A model generated the notes under the pieces. It did not search any database and was not told the DNA's origin. It saw nothing but the letters and a program-made list of their open reading frames with translations. Both the position numbers and the translations under genes were made by a program. From Malachius bipustulatus (lineage: Eukaryota > Arthropoda > Insecta > Coleoptera > Melyridae), in NCBI GenBank assembly GCA_910589415.1, contig OU342631.1:8866001-8930000 (forward strand): a stretch of DNA of 64,000 nt. Reading direction: 5' to 3'. Shown here piece after piece: positions 11,906 through 23,500 of the stretch (its first letter is position 1; each line of letters opens with the position of its first letter).

Positions 11906-12197
11906 ATTATCCAAGAAAGGATTGGTTTTATTGTCTGCAATTTAGTGATTATTGTGTATTGTTGGTTGCAGGGCTAGCAGGCTTGTTAATTTTATATCTT
12001 ATCTTATTCCATGGTAATGGGAATAACTGAAATTTTGGATTACTTCACAGACTATCAGATTACTTCAAACTAAAGATTTCGCGTTTCAAACGTTTTTTAT
12101 TTAGATAAACGTTATTTAGATAAAACTTAATTAATAATTGGAGTAAATGTAAAATCTCTCCCCCTTCGCGTTATTAATAAACCCGTTCTTTTTCCAG

Positions 12198-12796
12198 GTA
12201 CGTGTCCCTCTGAAAGTGTCCTTCAAGGCAAAGCAGAAAAATCTAGTGGTTAACCTGACTAAGAAACGCTTGACCCTCGGCGTGAAAGGCCAGCCGCCCA
12301 TAATAGACGACGAATTCCCTCACGAAATCAAACTGGAAGAATCGACGTGGGTCATCGAAGACGGTAAATCGGTCCTTCTAAACCTCGAAAAGGTAACAAC
12401 CGTGTCACTTGTAGTAAAACTTTTCTTATAGTATTTAATTTTTCAGGTCAATAAGATGAATTGGTGGGCTAAACTTGTAAATTCGGACCCGGAGATCAGC
12501 ACGAGGAAAATTAATCCGGAACCGTCCAAGCTCAGCGATTTGGACGGAGAAACTCGGGGGCTCGTAGAGAAAATGATGTATGATCAACGACAGAAGGAGA
12601 TGGGTCTGCCTACTAGTGATCAACAGAAACAGCAGGACGTTCTCAAAAAGTGGGTGATTTTTTTTTTAAGATTAATATGATTAGGAAATGGGTTTTAGGA
12701 CTTAAAAGTGCAATAATGGTAATTAATTATTATTGGGTTTTCAGGTTTATGGAATCACACCCCGAGATGGATTTCTCCAAATGTAAATTTAATTGA
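12198..12796 (+). CDS. nudC: NudC nuclear distribution protein, 3' part (last three exons)
   Basis: NudC is a dynein/LIS1-pathway protein and HSP90-associated chaperone needed for nuclear migration and cell division. The visible exons are 12198-12392, 12447-12649 and 12745-12796, joined through introns of 54 and 95 bp with GT-AG ends, and give 149 residues plus stop. The translation covers the second half of the CS (p23-like) domain, including [11 protein letters not shown] and [18 protein letters not shown]. It continues into the diagnostic NudC C-terminus [33 protein letters not shown] and [12 protein letters not shown]. The start codon and N-terminal half are missing. Phase at 12198 is 0 and AG precedes it, so at least one exon lies upstream, beyond the 178-bp array and perhaps outside the window. 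An AATAAAAG signal follows near 12860. Confidence 0.93.
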
Positions 12797-12936
12797 ATTG
12801 TTTTAGGCACTGATTACTTTTCCCTTTTTAATGTATCACTACTATTTTCATTTATAAGTATAATAAAAGATTTTCTATGCATTTCTTTCTTTCTTCCTGT
12901 CTCCTATTGTTAACATATTACTATTAATTTTCCAGG

Positions 12937-14764
12937 TAGTCCAGTACAGCCACGTTTTGGCTAGAAATTCTATAGAACACTTCCTAAAATTATAAAAATT
13001 TAAATTTAGGTAGTCCATATCTTCTACTTCAAAGTCTCCTCAATACCGTTGGTTGTTACCGAGGGCGTGAAAACCACCCATTCTTGTGGGTGAAAAATTG
13101 GTTGTTAAAAATTACTGTAGAAATCAATATATCCACTAATTGTAAGTCATTTTTCTTCTATAAACTTTTTTCCTACAGCCAATACTTTTTGAATAATTGG
13201 CGATTGAAATTTCGATTTTTTTACCATGTTTTTGAACGGTTTTTCACGAATATCTCGAAAAGTTTGAGCTTTACTGCTAAGACCTTAATAAATAAAGTTG
13301 TAGCTAATTTTTTTTGTTTATGGTTGCTCCAAACCTATTATTAACTGAGTAATGGCTTATTAAAAGTCAACTTTTGCTTTTGGAGTAAAAATCGAAACTT
13401 TCAATCACAAATTATAAAAAAATGATGGATTTTTCGATAGAAACTGATAGGAAGTTTTTGATAGTGCTAGTGCTTAAAAAGACCTTCATTTTTGTTTTTT
13501 TATGAAAGGTCCTAGCATAAAAACTGACCGAGCTATGACGAAAATAAGATAGACGAGTTTTTTCGTAGAAAAATGGTCAAAACAACCCCTTCAAAACCAC
13601 CCCAATTGATAATATTTGTTAGTCCTTCTACAATTCACTTCCTTAATATACCATTAGTAAATTCTGTGAGTTTGAACGATGAACAAGCCTTAATTTTGAA
13701 AAGATAACAATTTAAAATCAGATAAAAATTTTGAAAATTCTATAAAAAAGTTTGTTTTTTCAATATAAGCCAAAAAATAAGGCAGATAATATGTAAAAAT
13801 TACAAGATACCAAAAAGTTTGTCTTTTTCACTTAAAATTGTCATTTCAGATTTTTTTTCGTAAGTGTAAAATTGAGGGAATTGTGGGAGTAACTCTCAAA
13901 AGTTGTGGCTGGTGGTTGACTAGTACCATTTTCGAATCCTTCAACCCTTGCCACTTTCCAGAATAAGGGTGGAAAAAATATCGATCCTACATGAGTTTGA
14001 AGGTATAATGCTTTTTGGAAAATTTTTCTAGCATCAAGATTGAGGAAGTTATAGCCAAAAAACCATTGAACTGTTTTTTGCAGTTTTAGAAAACTTCTTA
14101 TTGGTTGAATTATATTATTATAATAAAGCTGACTTATAGTTCTAAAATTTAAATGCTTATTTTAACATTTATACCTAATAGGGTTGGTGGTGGTGGAGGT
14201 TCTAGCTCACGAAAAATATTAAATAACATCAAGTTATCTTCACTGAAATTAATACAACAAAAATTGAAGCAATTAAAAGTTTGAATCTTGCTTATAATAT
14301 TTTTATCGTAGCAGGGGGTAGTTTTTGCCCCTGAAAATAATCAACAATAAACGAAATTAAATAACATAACGTAATCTTTACTTAACCTATTTAAACAAAT
14401 CCAAACAACATTTTAATGCTTCAACGTAATTTTTTATTATTTTTCTCTCTATCGGGGGTGGTTTTTACCCCTAAAAATACATAGTTACTGGCGTTTTTAC
14501 ACTTAATTACATCGAGTGACCTTTACTAAACATGTTCATATCTAATTTTAATGAATTATATGGTTTAATCTGGTGTATTATATTTTTTCGTTAATAGGGG
14601 TAATTTCACCCTTAAAAATAATGAGCAACCAACGGCGTTGGGGGGAGACTTTTACTTTTAAGTTTAGGTTGAGGAGCACAACCTAAATCCAAATTTTCAT
14701 GCAAATCGGAGGTGTTCTGATGTTTTTCCAGGTTTTACCGTTTTTAACCGCTGTGTACTGGACT
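12937..14764. mobile_element. Candidate transposon with GTCCAGTACA ends
   Basis: GTCCAGTACAGCC follows a TA at about 12937, and GCTGTGTACTGGAC precedes a TA at about 14762, giving short inverted ends with a TA duplication. The interior is AT-rich. Three related blocks of the type GGGGGTNGTTTTTNCCCCT followed by AAAAAT lie near 14315, 14454 and 14597. Similar blocks occur in abundant insect repeats, from memory. There is no coding region. The inverted repeats are short, so the boundaries are tentative. Confidence 0.4.
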
Positions 14765-14853
14765 AATAAGGGTGATTTTAACAAAATTAACGATACAAAA
14801 AATAGCTTTATTGATAAAAACATATGAAACTTTAATAACGGTTTATTATTGCA

Positions 14854-17800
14854 TTAAATTTGAATATTATTGTACAAAAAAAATGAAACAATTAAAGCAA
14901 AGATGGCTACCACAGTTCCCACAATGTAGATAGTTCTATTCCCGACATCTGTCAAGTTTTGCATTGTCACTTCACTCTCATTTTGACCAACTTCGGAGTT
15001 GTAAAACTCTGTTAAATCTGTAACAGTGAAAAAGAAAATGTATACATTGTAAAATGTAAGAATCTATTATACAAATAATTTTATTACTATTTTTTAATTT
15101 ATTTATTTTCAATTTACTATTAATTGAAATACAATTATTCATTTATACAAAATGATTTATTAATAAAAAAAAATTATTTATGTTGTACTAATTAACAAGT
15201 TGACTGCCGCGGCGGTCGTATACGCCCGTTACTTTGTCAATGTTTGCTGTGCCCAGTGGTCGTGAATTGGATCAGTTTAACCAAATACAACAGATACGTG
15301 CAGCTTTCCGCTATTTACATGTAATAAAAAGTGGGTCAAAAAAGTAGAGTCATCTGTTGCCTCGATGGTTAACTACACAAAACATGAAATTAATTTTAAA
15401 AATCACAGATGTAAATAATATAATGCAACAAATGTCACAGACATAATAATATTATCTAGAGTTCTAGGTTTGGGGTAATAATAATTATGCATATTAAATT
15501 GTGATCTATTTTGTAGGTGACAAGCCAACGACAGATTGACAATTGACGTTTCGTTCACTTGAATTGACATTTTAAATCAATGCTAGTTTACAGTTCCAGC
15601 CACTTGGGTGATAGTAACTCCTGGTGCCAATTTTCAATGGAAGCTGTAAGTATTATTATCCAGTGTATTTGGTTTAACCACATCTGGCACAAATACCCGG
15701 TAGTACTAGTACACTACCAGTTTCAGGATATTTCCTAAATTATAAAAGTAACTGATAACAAGGGACAGCGGTCGTGTACGACCTTCGTGGCACAGATGTT
15801 TAGCACGTATCTGTATTGGATTTTTAGGTCTTCAGCAAAGCAATAATGCAGCAATGGTAGTTGGTAGTAATGCAGTTTATTTTAGAAAAAGAAATATAAC
15901 TAAAAAACAATTCTTAACACATGAAACCTAACCTAATATATGAAAATACAGTAGACATAAATAATAAATGAAAATAATAATAATTCATAATACAAAATGC
16001 GGTTGACCTTTGATCCGACTGGTCTATTATGCCGGAGTAAGACCGCTGGCGTACGCCCGCTAGGCAAGGGAGAGGCCTTATGATGCCGCCCGTGCCACAG
16101 CAGGCGAATATGACCGCCGGATTAATTAGGCAAAATTTTTGCTAATAATGTTAATTTTATGTTAAGCAAACTATGATGCTTTTTTGTGGAAAGATTTCAA
16201 GTATCTAATTCGCAACTTGGTATCAGAAACATTTTCAATGATTTTCAGATGGCAGTCAATCTGTTAAACTACCAGAGCAGCCAAAGTTAACAAAGGAATG
16301 CAATAAAAACAGCCAACAATAATTGTAAAAATTAGGGATGCAACGAATATTCGGCAACTATTCGGCGAGCGTAATATTCGGCCATTTTGCCGAATATTCT
16401 ATTCGGCCGAATATTTTTATTTGTCGCCGAATATGTCTCAGTTTTTATGAATGGAAGTACCTACATATTTTTCAAGATATTTTAGGAAACTCGTAAATAA
16501 TAATGGCTTGGATCTATTGTTATTGATCATAGTTAATCCCTTAACAATAGACTACCTATCTACCTGAATATTTTTATAGCTGAATAGGACTCTTTTTCAA
16601 GCATTGACGGAATTTACACTTTAATTACAGCATCTCCTACCTATAATTTAGCGGGTTTCCTATATTGAAAAATACTAATTTATACCTACACAATAATATT
16701 CCTGTATTATCATCAATTGGGTATTAATTTTAGGGACTCTTCAGAGAAATTATGAAATAAAAATCAGAGATAACACAGAAGGCAGACTTCATGATTGTAT
16801 AAAAATATAAAAGAATTCCTGTTTTCAAGTGGGTCCTTTCAATTTGTAAACAAACCACTTACTCAATGGTTAGGGGAAAGGCTAGTATATCGTAAAAGAA
16901 AAGGACAAAGTTCATATCTACCCATTTCACCAAAAGAGAATGTTTTGAATTTTAGACATTTCTTATTCATTCTTGAAATCTAACAAATTTAATAACGTTG
17001 CTCCTCTTGTGTTTTATTATACCGGGGAAATTAATGAAATTATAGAAATTGCTTACACTTTACCTACTTGCTTGAAACTTCAATGACAGGAACAGTAACA
17101 AAAAAATAAAGTACCCAGGTACCTACTTCTAGGAATAATTTGATTATTTACTGAAAACTGATTGAATATTCCTCTGATACCCTGTTATTGTTTTGCCTAA
17201 ACTCGAGCTTCAATATGAAAATGAAACAGTCAATAAAATCAATAAAAATCACCCAACAATAGCACTGAAACGTCCACCTAATTCGGCCGGCCGAATACTA
17301 ATGTATGAATATTCGTATTCGGTATTCGGCAAAAATCGGTATTCGTTGCATCCCTAGTAAAAATGCTGCCACGCTGGCACCACCATAATTTACCTGCTTG
17401 TCCTTCGATGTCTTGAATATCTTCCTTGTTGCTGATTTTAATATCCAGCATTTCTTGCAACGATAACTGGGCATCCTGAGGTCCTTCACCAGGAAACAGG
17501 TAATCGGATAACGTAATTTTGCTGTTTGGTAACGCAACCAGCACCCTTCTCGGTGGTTCATGAATACTATTCATATCTAAAAATATCTTTTAAAACCCTT
17601 CAATTACCTGATAAAAGAATAATAACCTTCAGAAGAGCTCTCTTCTTCAGTGAGAGAATCCCAGTGCATTTCCAGTCTTGTTGCCAGACTTCTCATTATG
17701 TCCTGGGTGAGCGCTTCGGACGCCATTTTAATCGTGACTTTGGGATGCAGCCAAAGCTTACATGCAACTTTCCCCAATATTCTGATCTGTCCGTCTGAAT

Positions 17801-18832
17801 CTGTTACTTCAAACCTGTTGATTTTTTCTGGTGATTCCTAATGAAAAGTAAAACAAATTTAATATGGAAAAATTATTTTTTAGTAATTTATTACCTTATC
17901 CAGGGAAAATGGCTGTAATATTGACACTTGGAACGGTTTCTCGATGTTATCCTGATGACCTGATTTACCTGAGCGGGGAACTTTCTTCTTTTTCGTTATA
18001 TTTTCCAGGTTTTCGTCCATGTCTTTAATTTCACCGTCGTAAAGGAACAAAGCGTTTTGTAAATTCTCATTTACATTATCCAAAATCATCTGGAAAAAAT
18101 ATTTATTTATTCTGGTTTTTACATAAATGCAACTCACGTAGAGGAGTAAAAAAAAAACAACTCACGCTCATATGTTTCTTCAACGACCATTCCTGATCAC
18201 TAGCAGAGTTCACGTGGTATACCTGATCCATCTCGTATTTACATTCCAGCTGGTTCCACCTGGTCGCTTTCGGCATAAATTTAAATTCAACAGGAGCAAC
18301 GCTCTTCGAATTGACATCGAAGCTCTTGGCCGAGTATTCCTTCGTGTTCGTGGAATAATACAGCATCAGCTTCTCGGAGCCTGCCGGGTTTCCGTACAAG
18401 TATTTACTGCTAGCAAACTGGGAATGTATCTGAGATAAAATCGACTTGATTTTCGGCAGGAATGCGTCGAAGGTGTCTTCCTGGGCGGTTACGAAAACGC
18501 CTAGAACGTGCATGCCTCCGGGCAGCATTCTGGTGGCGTGACGAGCGTGATCCGCCACCCAAATTTCGTTTACATCGTTCATGTTTTTTATTACCTTTGT
18601 CCGGCTGTTGCTCTTTGAACCGTCCGCTTGGCACGGGGGCGTTCTGGCGAAATGTATCACGTAGTCTTTCCCGAAACTTGTCTATGAAGAGAAACATATT
18701 ATTTCAAGAAGAAATTGATAGAATTGAACGTTTTACCTGTCCCAAAATTAAACCCACTGTACAGGCATTTTGTTTTGCAGTACTGGTTAAGTAGTTTAAT
18801 AAAAAATCGTCAGCCAAAGCGGTTCGCACCAT
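14854..18832 (-). CDS. odr4: ODR4 homologue, GPCR-trafficking membrane protein (six exons)
   Basis: ODR4-family proteins are tail-anchored ER proteins; in C. elegans ODR-4 helps deliver chemoreceptor GPCRs to cilia. Exons in transcript order are 18737-18832, 18166-18681, 17895-18089, 17627-17837, 17394-17576 and 14854-15017. All have GT-AG boundaries and compatible phases, and together give 454 aa, about the length of the human protein. Family signatures are the start MVRTALADDFLLNYLT, the block VIHFARTPPC, and HATRMLPGGMHVLGVF. PPRRVLVALPNSKITLSDYLFPGE and a C-terminal hydrophobic helix (IYIVGTVVAIFALIVSFFLY) complete the pattern. The ATG at 18832 is chosen because MVRTALAD matches the family N-terminus. 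The last intron (15018-17393) is far larger than the others because it holds two transposons. Confidence 0.93.
15192..16125. mobile_element. Candidate piggyBac-like non-autonomous element in the ODR4 last intron
   Basis: A TTAA at 15192 is followed by CAAGTTGACTGCCGCGGCGG and then TCGTATACGCC. A TTAA at 16122 is preceded by the inverted counterpart (GGCGAATATGACCGCCGG). The shared core CGGCGGTC-TAT-CGCC and TTAA duplications fit the piggyBac superfamily. Further GC-rich copies of the same motif lie at about 15768-15795 and 16041-16065 as subterminal repeats. There is no transposase frame. End repeats are imperfect, so assignment is moderate. Confidence 0.5.
16333..17356. mobile_element. hAT-like non-autonomous transposon in the ODR4 last intron
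   Basis: The terminal inverted repeats TAGGGATGCAACGAATA and TATTCGTTGCATCCCTA are perfect. They are flanked by an exact 8-bp duplication GTAAAAAT (16325-16332 and 17357-17364), as expected of hAT superfamily insertions. Subterminal TATTCGGC/GCCGAATA motifs are repeated at both ends. The 1024-bp body has no transposase. The right end lies only 37 bp from the 5' splice donor of ODR4 exon 5. Confidence 0.85.
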
Positions 18833-20570
18833 TTTATAACGAATTTAGTTTTTTATATACGAAATGTCTTTCTTCAGTTTAATGTTTAGTCGGTCGGCAA
18901 AACTTTTCTTGTTCGGTTTTGTTTTACTTTTTTGTATGTTGGAATGTTGGATTTTTGATTAGAATTTTAGAATTAGGTGGTAAATGGTAAAAATAAAGTC
19001 ACTAACATATGTCCGGTGACGTCTATCTACAGTTAGTGACAGTCTAATTGACATGACAGTATTGGCACTCCATAAAGGTGATCACCGTTCTGATACAACA
19101 GAATCAGAACTTATAGAAGGCGACGCGCGCATCTAGAATAGTTATATCAAATTCGATAGGATTCGCGCATGTCGTCACATTCGAGGGAGTCCATTCTGAC
19201 ACTTTACTCGATAATTCTTTATTTACAGCATCTTTCATATTGTAATAATTATAGAACACATTTTTCATAAAACTAATTTTCTCTTACAATCAGTTTCAAT
19301 AAAAAATCGGGTCTTATAATTTTAAATTTCATAAAACTTGCATCCGGTAAATGAACAGCCGCCTCGAGTGTGACGTCATACATGCGCAATAGCATACCAG
19401 GTCAGTGTGTATCATGGTCGTGGATAAATTGAAAATAAATTTAAATTTTTATTGACACGAAAAGAAATACTGAAATAAATACAATTTTTAAATAAAACTC
19501 GATTCTTATAAGCAATTTAAAGCTTTTAACTGACTCATGACTTAATCTTAAAATTATTATTATTTTTTATTATTAATTAAAAATTAAAGGAATTTTGACA
19601 GAAGGAAGTCTACAAATCGGTAATATAATGCAATAAATTGGTTGCGTTCAAAGCTGAAAAGCTCTGTCAGCTGCTGCCAAATTAAAGTCATCCAGCTAAT
19701 GAATTTTACGTCTGCAAGCAAGTTGCTGTTGTTTTATACTTTCGGTAACGAAGGCTTCTCTTCTTCCTTTCTTATACTCTAAGTAGATCCGATTCATATG
19801 TCATCCATCATATCCAAAAATATTATTTTTCTTGTACTATTTAATGGCCTTCACACATTTGTACATTTAGTCAGCTGTATTTTTTTCGTTTTGACCGACC
19901 ATGAAACCAAAATAAAGGTATAAATTTTCTTGCCAATGTTTGATTTTCTTTACAAACATTCCAAAAAATCACTTTGTTGCAGCCCATCATGCAACAGGCA
20001 CCAAAGTAGCATGTTTAGTGTCAGCTATAAAAATAATTATTTTCTCCCACCAATCTTTCATTATAATATAAGTAGGCTACCGCAATGAAAAACACAGTTC
20101 AGAAATTTTATTTTATTTTTTCTCGTACATCACATTTCACATTTAAAATTAATGCTAATTGTTTTACAATATGTACATAAAAAAATAAATCTACGCTATG
20201 TTATGTTACTGAAAACACACTAGAAGAAGTAACAAACTCGACGATTTAGAAACATCTGAATGTTAGAAAAGTAAACATCGTAGCAAGCTGCTTGCTACAA
20301 TAATTGAACAAAAAAAAAACCATAGCAACACTTTCCCAGCAACAATTATTAAACCTCTCTGTGTAAATAAATCTTTTGTAAATATTATAACATGGGGTAC
20401 CTCCTACCATCTGTTACATACCACCTCTTCTCAAGATTAGCATGAGGAGGAGATATGTAAAGAAGTCTCAATTGTAAATGAAAACTAATTTAATTATAAA
20501 GACGAATCCCTACTAGAATGATATAAAGAAAATTATCTGAAAATATTATTATACTCATACGCTTGCTTCA
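18833..20570. other. Intergenic region between ODR4 and DCAF1
   Basis: AT-rich and without supported genes. It contains the ODR4 promoter side near 18833 and the DCAF1 3'-UTR side toward 20570. Short GC-richer islands near 19000-19160 and 19370-19420 (with GTGACGTCA and ATGCGCAAT) resemble fragments of dispersed repeats; no terminal repeats were found. Confidence 0.4.
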
Positions 20571-23500
20571 TCAATATTCGAATAGAAGATCTAAAGGTAC
20601 ATCGTAAGAAGAACCCGAACCGTCCGACATGGTCGACCAATCAGAATCGCCATCGCTACTGTTATCATCGTCGTCGTCATCATCTTCGTCTTCCTGATTA
20701 TCGTCGTCCTGGATATCTTGGTCGTTATTGCCGTTATCGTCGTTGTTCTCATTGTCGCCCCTCAGCAGAATAACGTCGTCGTTGTCGGAGGGATCATCGT
20801 CACTGCCGCCCATATCTTCTTCGTCGTCCTCTTCGTCCTGTTCGTCCTCATCGTCTCGCTTCCTGCCGACGTCATACAGCTTGACGTACGACTCCTGACC
20901 CGACTGGTAGACCCCCTGATTCTCCACGATCGCGATCTGAGTATCGTAACTGTTCACGGCCAAATCGTAAATGTTCCTCTTCACGTCGATCGTCGCTATG
21001 CTGGAGTAATCGATCGCGTCCACGGTCTTAAAGCTGGAATCGTACGTGGAATCTCCGTCGTCCATCTCTTGCTCCATGACGTTCGCGTAGATCGTGTTGG
21101 TCCACTTCGAGAACACCACATTGCACTGATTCAGGACCGGCACCGTTTTCAACAGCCTGAAGGTTCTGATGTCCCAGACTTCCGTATTGGAGACAATCTC
21201 CAAGCCGTTTGGATGGAAGACACCGCTCTGAGTTTGGTTCAATTTGTCCAATTTATGGATCTGTTTTCCTGACGCTACATCGAAAAGAACCCCATCGGAG
21301 AGCACTAGATCGTCGTAAATGCTAAAAGTAGCTTTATTTTTGGTGTACTGGTTACTGACCGTGGGTACCAAGCTCATCACCGACGTTCCCGTGCTTACAT
21401 CGTATATAGTGGCGCATTCATTTCTCGTCCCGATTATACGGCTCTGCGAAGCTTTACCGTATTCAATATATTCGTCAGTGAAGGAAGTTTCGATTTGGTA
21501 AGTTTTAGTACTGATCATGGCAGAGAGCGGGGTACCCCACGTAGCACTCGCCAGGACAAACTCCCCCGTTCTATTCGGCTCGATGGATACGATGTAATTA
21601 TCCAAGCCATGGAAACTACACTCCTCGCTACCGCTGGGAAGATTGAACAGGATGAGGTTTCCGTCGCTGATCCCGGCTATGATTTGCTGGTCGCCGGGCA
21701 TGAACTTCGCGCACGTTATAAAAACGTCCTGGTCGTTGTTCGTTCTGATCGTCTGCACCGGAAACACCCTCGAATGAATGAATCTCCGATCCATGTTCCG
21801 GCTCTGGTAGCCCATCGCCCGTCTCGACATCCTGATTCCGCAGTTATAAGCGGCGGTGATTCTCGGCTTCGGATCGGGACATTTATGCGGGACAAACAAA
21901 TTGAACTGGGGACAAGTGGCCATCGGATTTTTGCACAACGCGTGCTGATTTGCCAGATACTCCGTGATGATGGAATCTAGACTGACTCTCGGTTGCTCCG
22001 ACGAGGTAGACGGATCTTCCGGTACTATACTTTGAGGGGTCGCCCGTAAATGAAAATCGCTGGTGATCTGTTTCTGGAGACGGGAGTTCTGAACGGGAGT
22101 CGATGGTTGACTTTGATTCTTTTTGATTAACTTAATCGTCGAAGTCGACTGAGTCGGGGTCGATAAACCGTTGAGAATGGTTTGCGAAGCGTCCGGATTG
22201 TCCGTCGGTGAGGGTAAAGAACGAGGCGTTACCGAGGAAAACGAGAGCCGGGTTCTCGAATTGTTCAAGGTCGACGAGTATCTGAACTTCAACGGGTGCT
22301 GCTGACCGACCGAAGTGATGGCGTGACTCAGGTTGGCCTCGGAGAGCAGCCTAGCCGCAGTATCAACGTAACCTTTCGAAACCAAATGCTGATGGATCAG
22401 TTGGAGGAGTTGCCTGTCGTTGAATTGGATCTTGGTTTGGGCGACGATGTTCGCCCGATGGATATTGGCGAGGGAAACTTCCAGATCGTTGCCGGTCTTG
22501 ACTCGACCGGACAGCCGGGCGAGGAGCTCGAGGGCGTACTTTTGAAAGGTGACGTGCTCTTGACGTTTCTCCTGCAGGATCGGATCCCGCATCAGGTTCT
22601 GCAGCTGTCCCGTCGTGAATAGGGGCAATTTCGAGACAATCTGTCTGACTGTCTCGGATCTGGCCAGCCCGGCCAGGGCTTTACAGGCCAATGTTCTTAT
22701 GCAGTCAGCATCCGTTATCGGCGTTTTGATGTTCATCAACTGCAAGAGGACCATTATCCCGCTGTTGGCCCGCACGCAATCCCAGACCTTCTGTATCAAC
22801 TCTTCGGAGGTTTTATACTTCAATTTCTTGTTGGGTGAATTGGTGTAAGTGCTTAACTTGTTGGGAGTGTTACTACCACCGACCTATAAGAGAAAATAAA
22901 TAAATAAATAAGTAAATAAATATTAAAACGAACAGACGTACCCGATTTACAGGAGCGCAAACACAATTTACGAGTACTCTAAGAGCAGCTTTTTGAACAT
23001 CGGCGTCAGCGACTATTTCACCTTCTGCGGCTCCCAGAATTATATTCATACCTAAAACACGACAAAGTAAATTAAAACCACACACGACACGACCATAAAA
23101 AAAGAACTCCCACATACCGACAGTGACACTTTCTTCCGGTAAATCGACCCGTTCGCAGAACAAAAGCTGCACCTTCGGCATGACACAAGCGATCGCCAGG
23201 ACGTCGAGGGCTGACCTGACGGTTTCCGCGCGGCCGCTGTAATTCCACTCGTAGGCGAAAGCGATTATTTTCAGCAGCAGCGTCACGCAACCGAGCTTCA
23301 GCAGGTGATCGACGGGGGCCCAGTGTCCCTTGAAGGGCATGCTCTGCAGGAGAGTCTCGATCTGTTGCTGGATCTCTTCCGAAGACGATTTGCACGCCTT
23401 GTAGCTGGGCTGGACGGGCGTCAGGGCCAGGAGTTTGTCGCTCGATTTCATGTGCGATTGCCTCATCATTTCCACCTTGTGGTAGAGATGCGCTTCCAGG

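Noticed and set aside
18410..18794. Overlapping frames on both strands of ODR4 exon 2
   Set aside because: The ODR4 frame has clear homology; the others are out-of-frame shadows with Arg-rich composition.
20718..21272. 184-codon plus-strand frame opposite DCAF1
   Set aside because: It is the reverse-strand shadow of the Asp/Glu-rich C-terminal exon, whose GAT/GAC codons read as Val/Ile-rich sequence.
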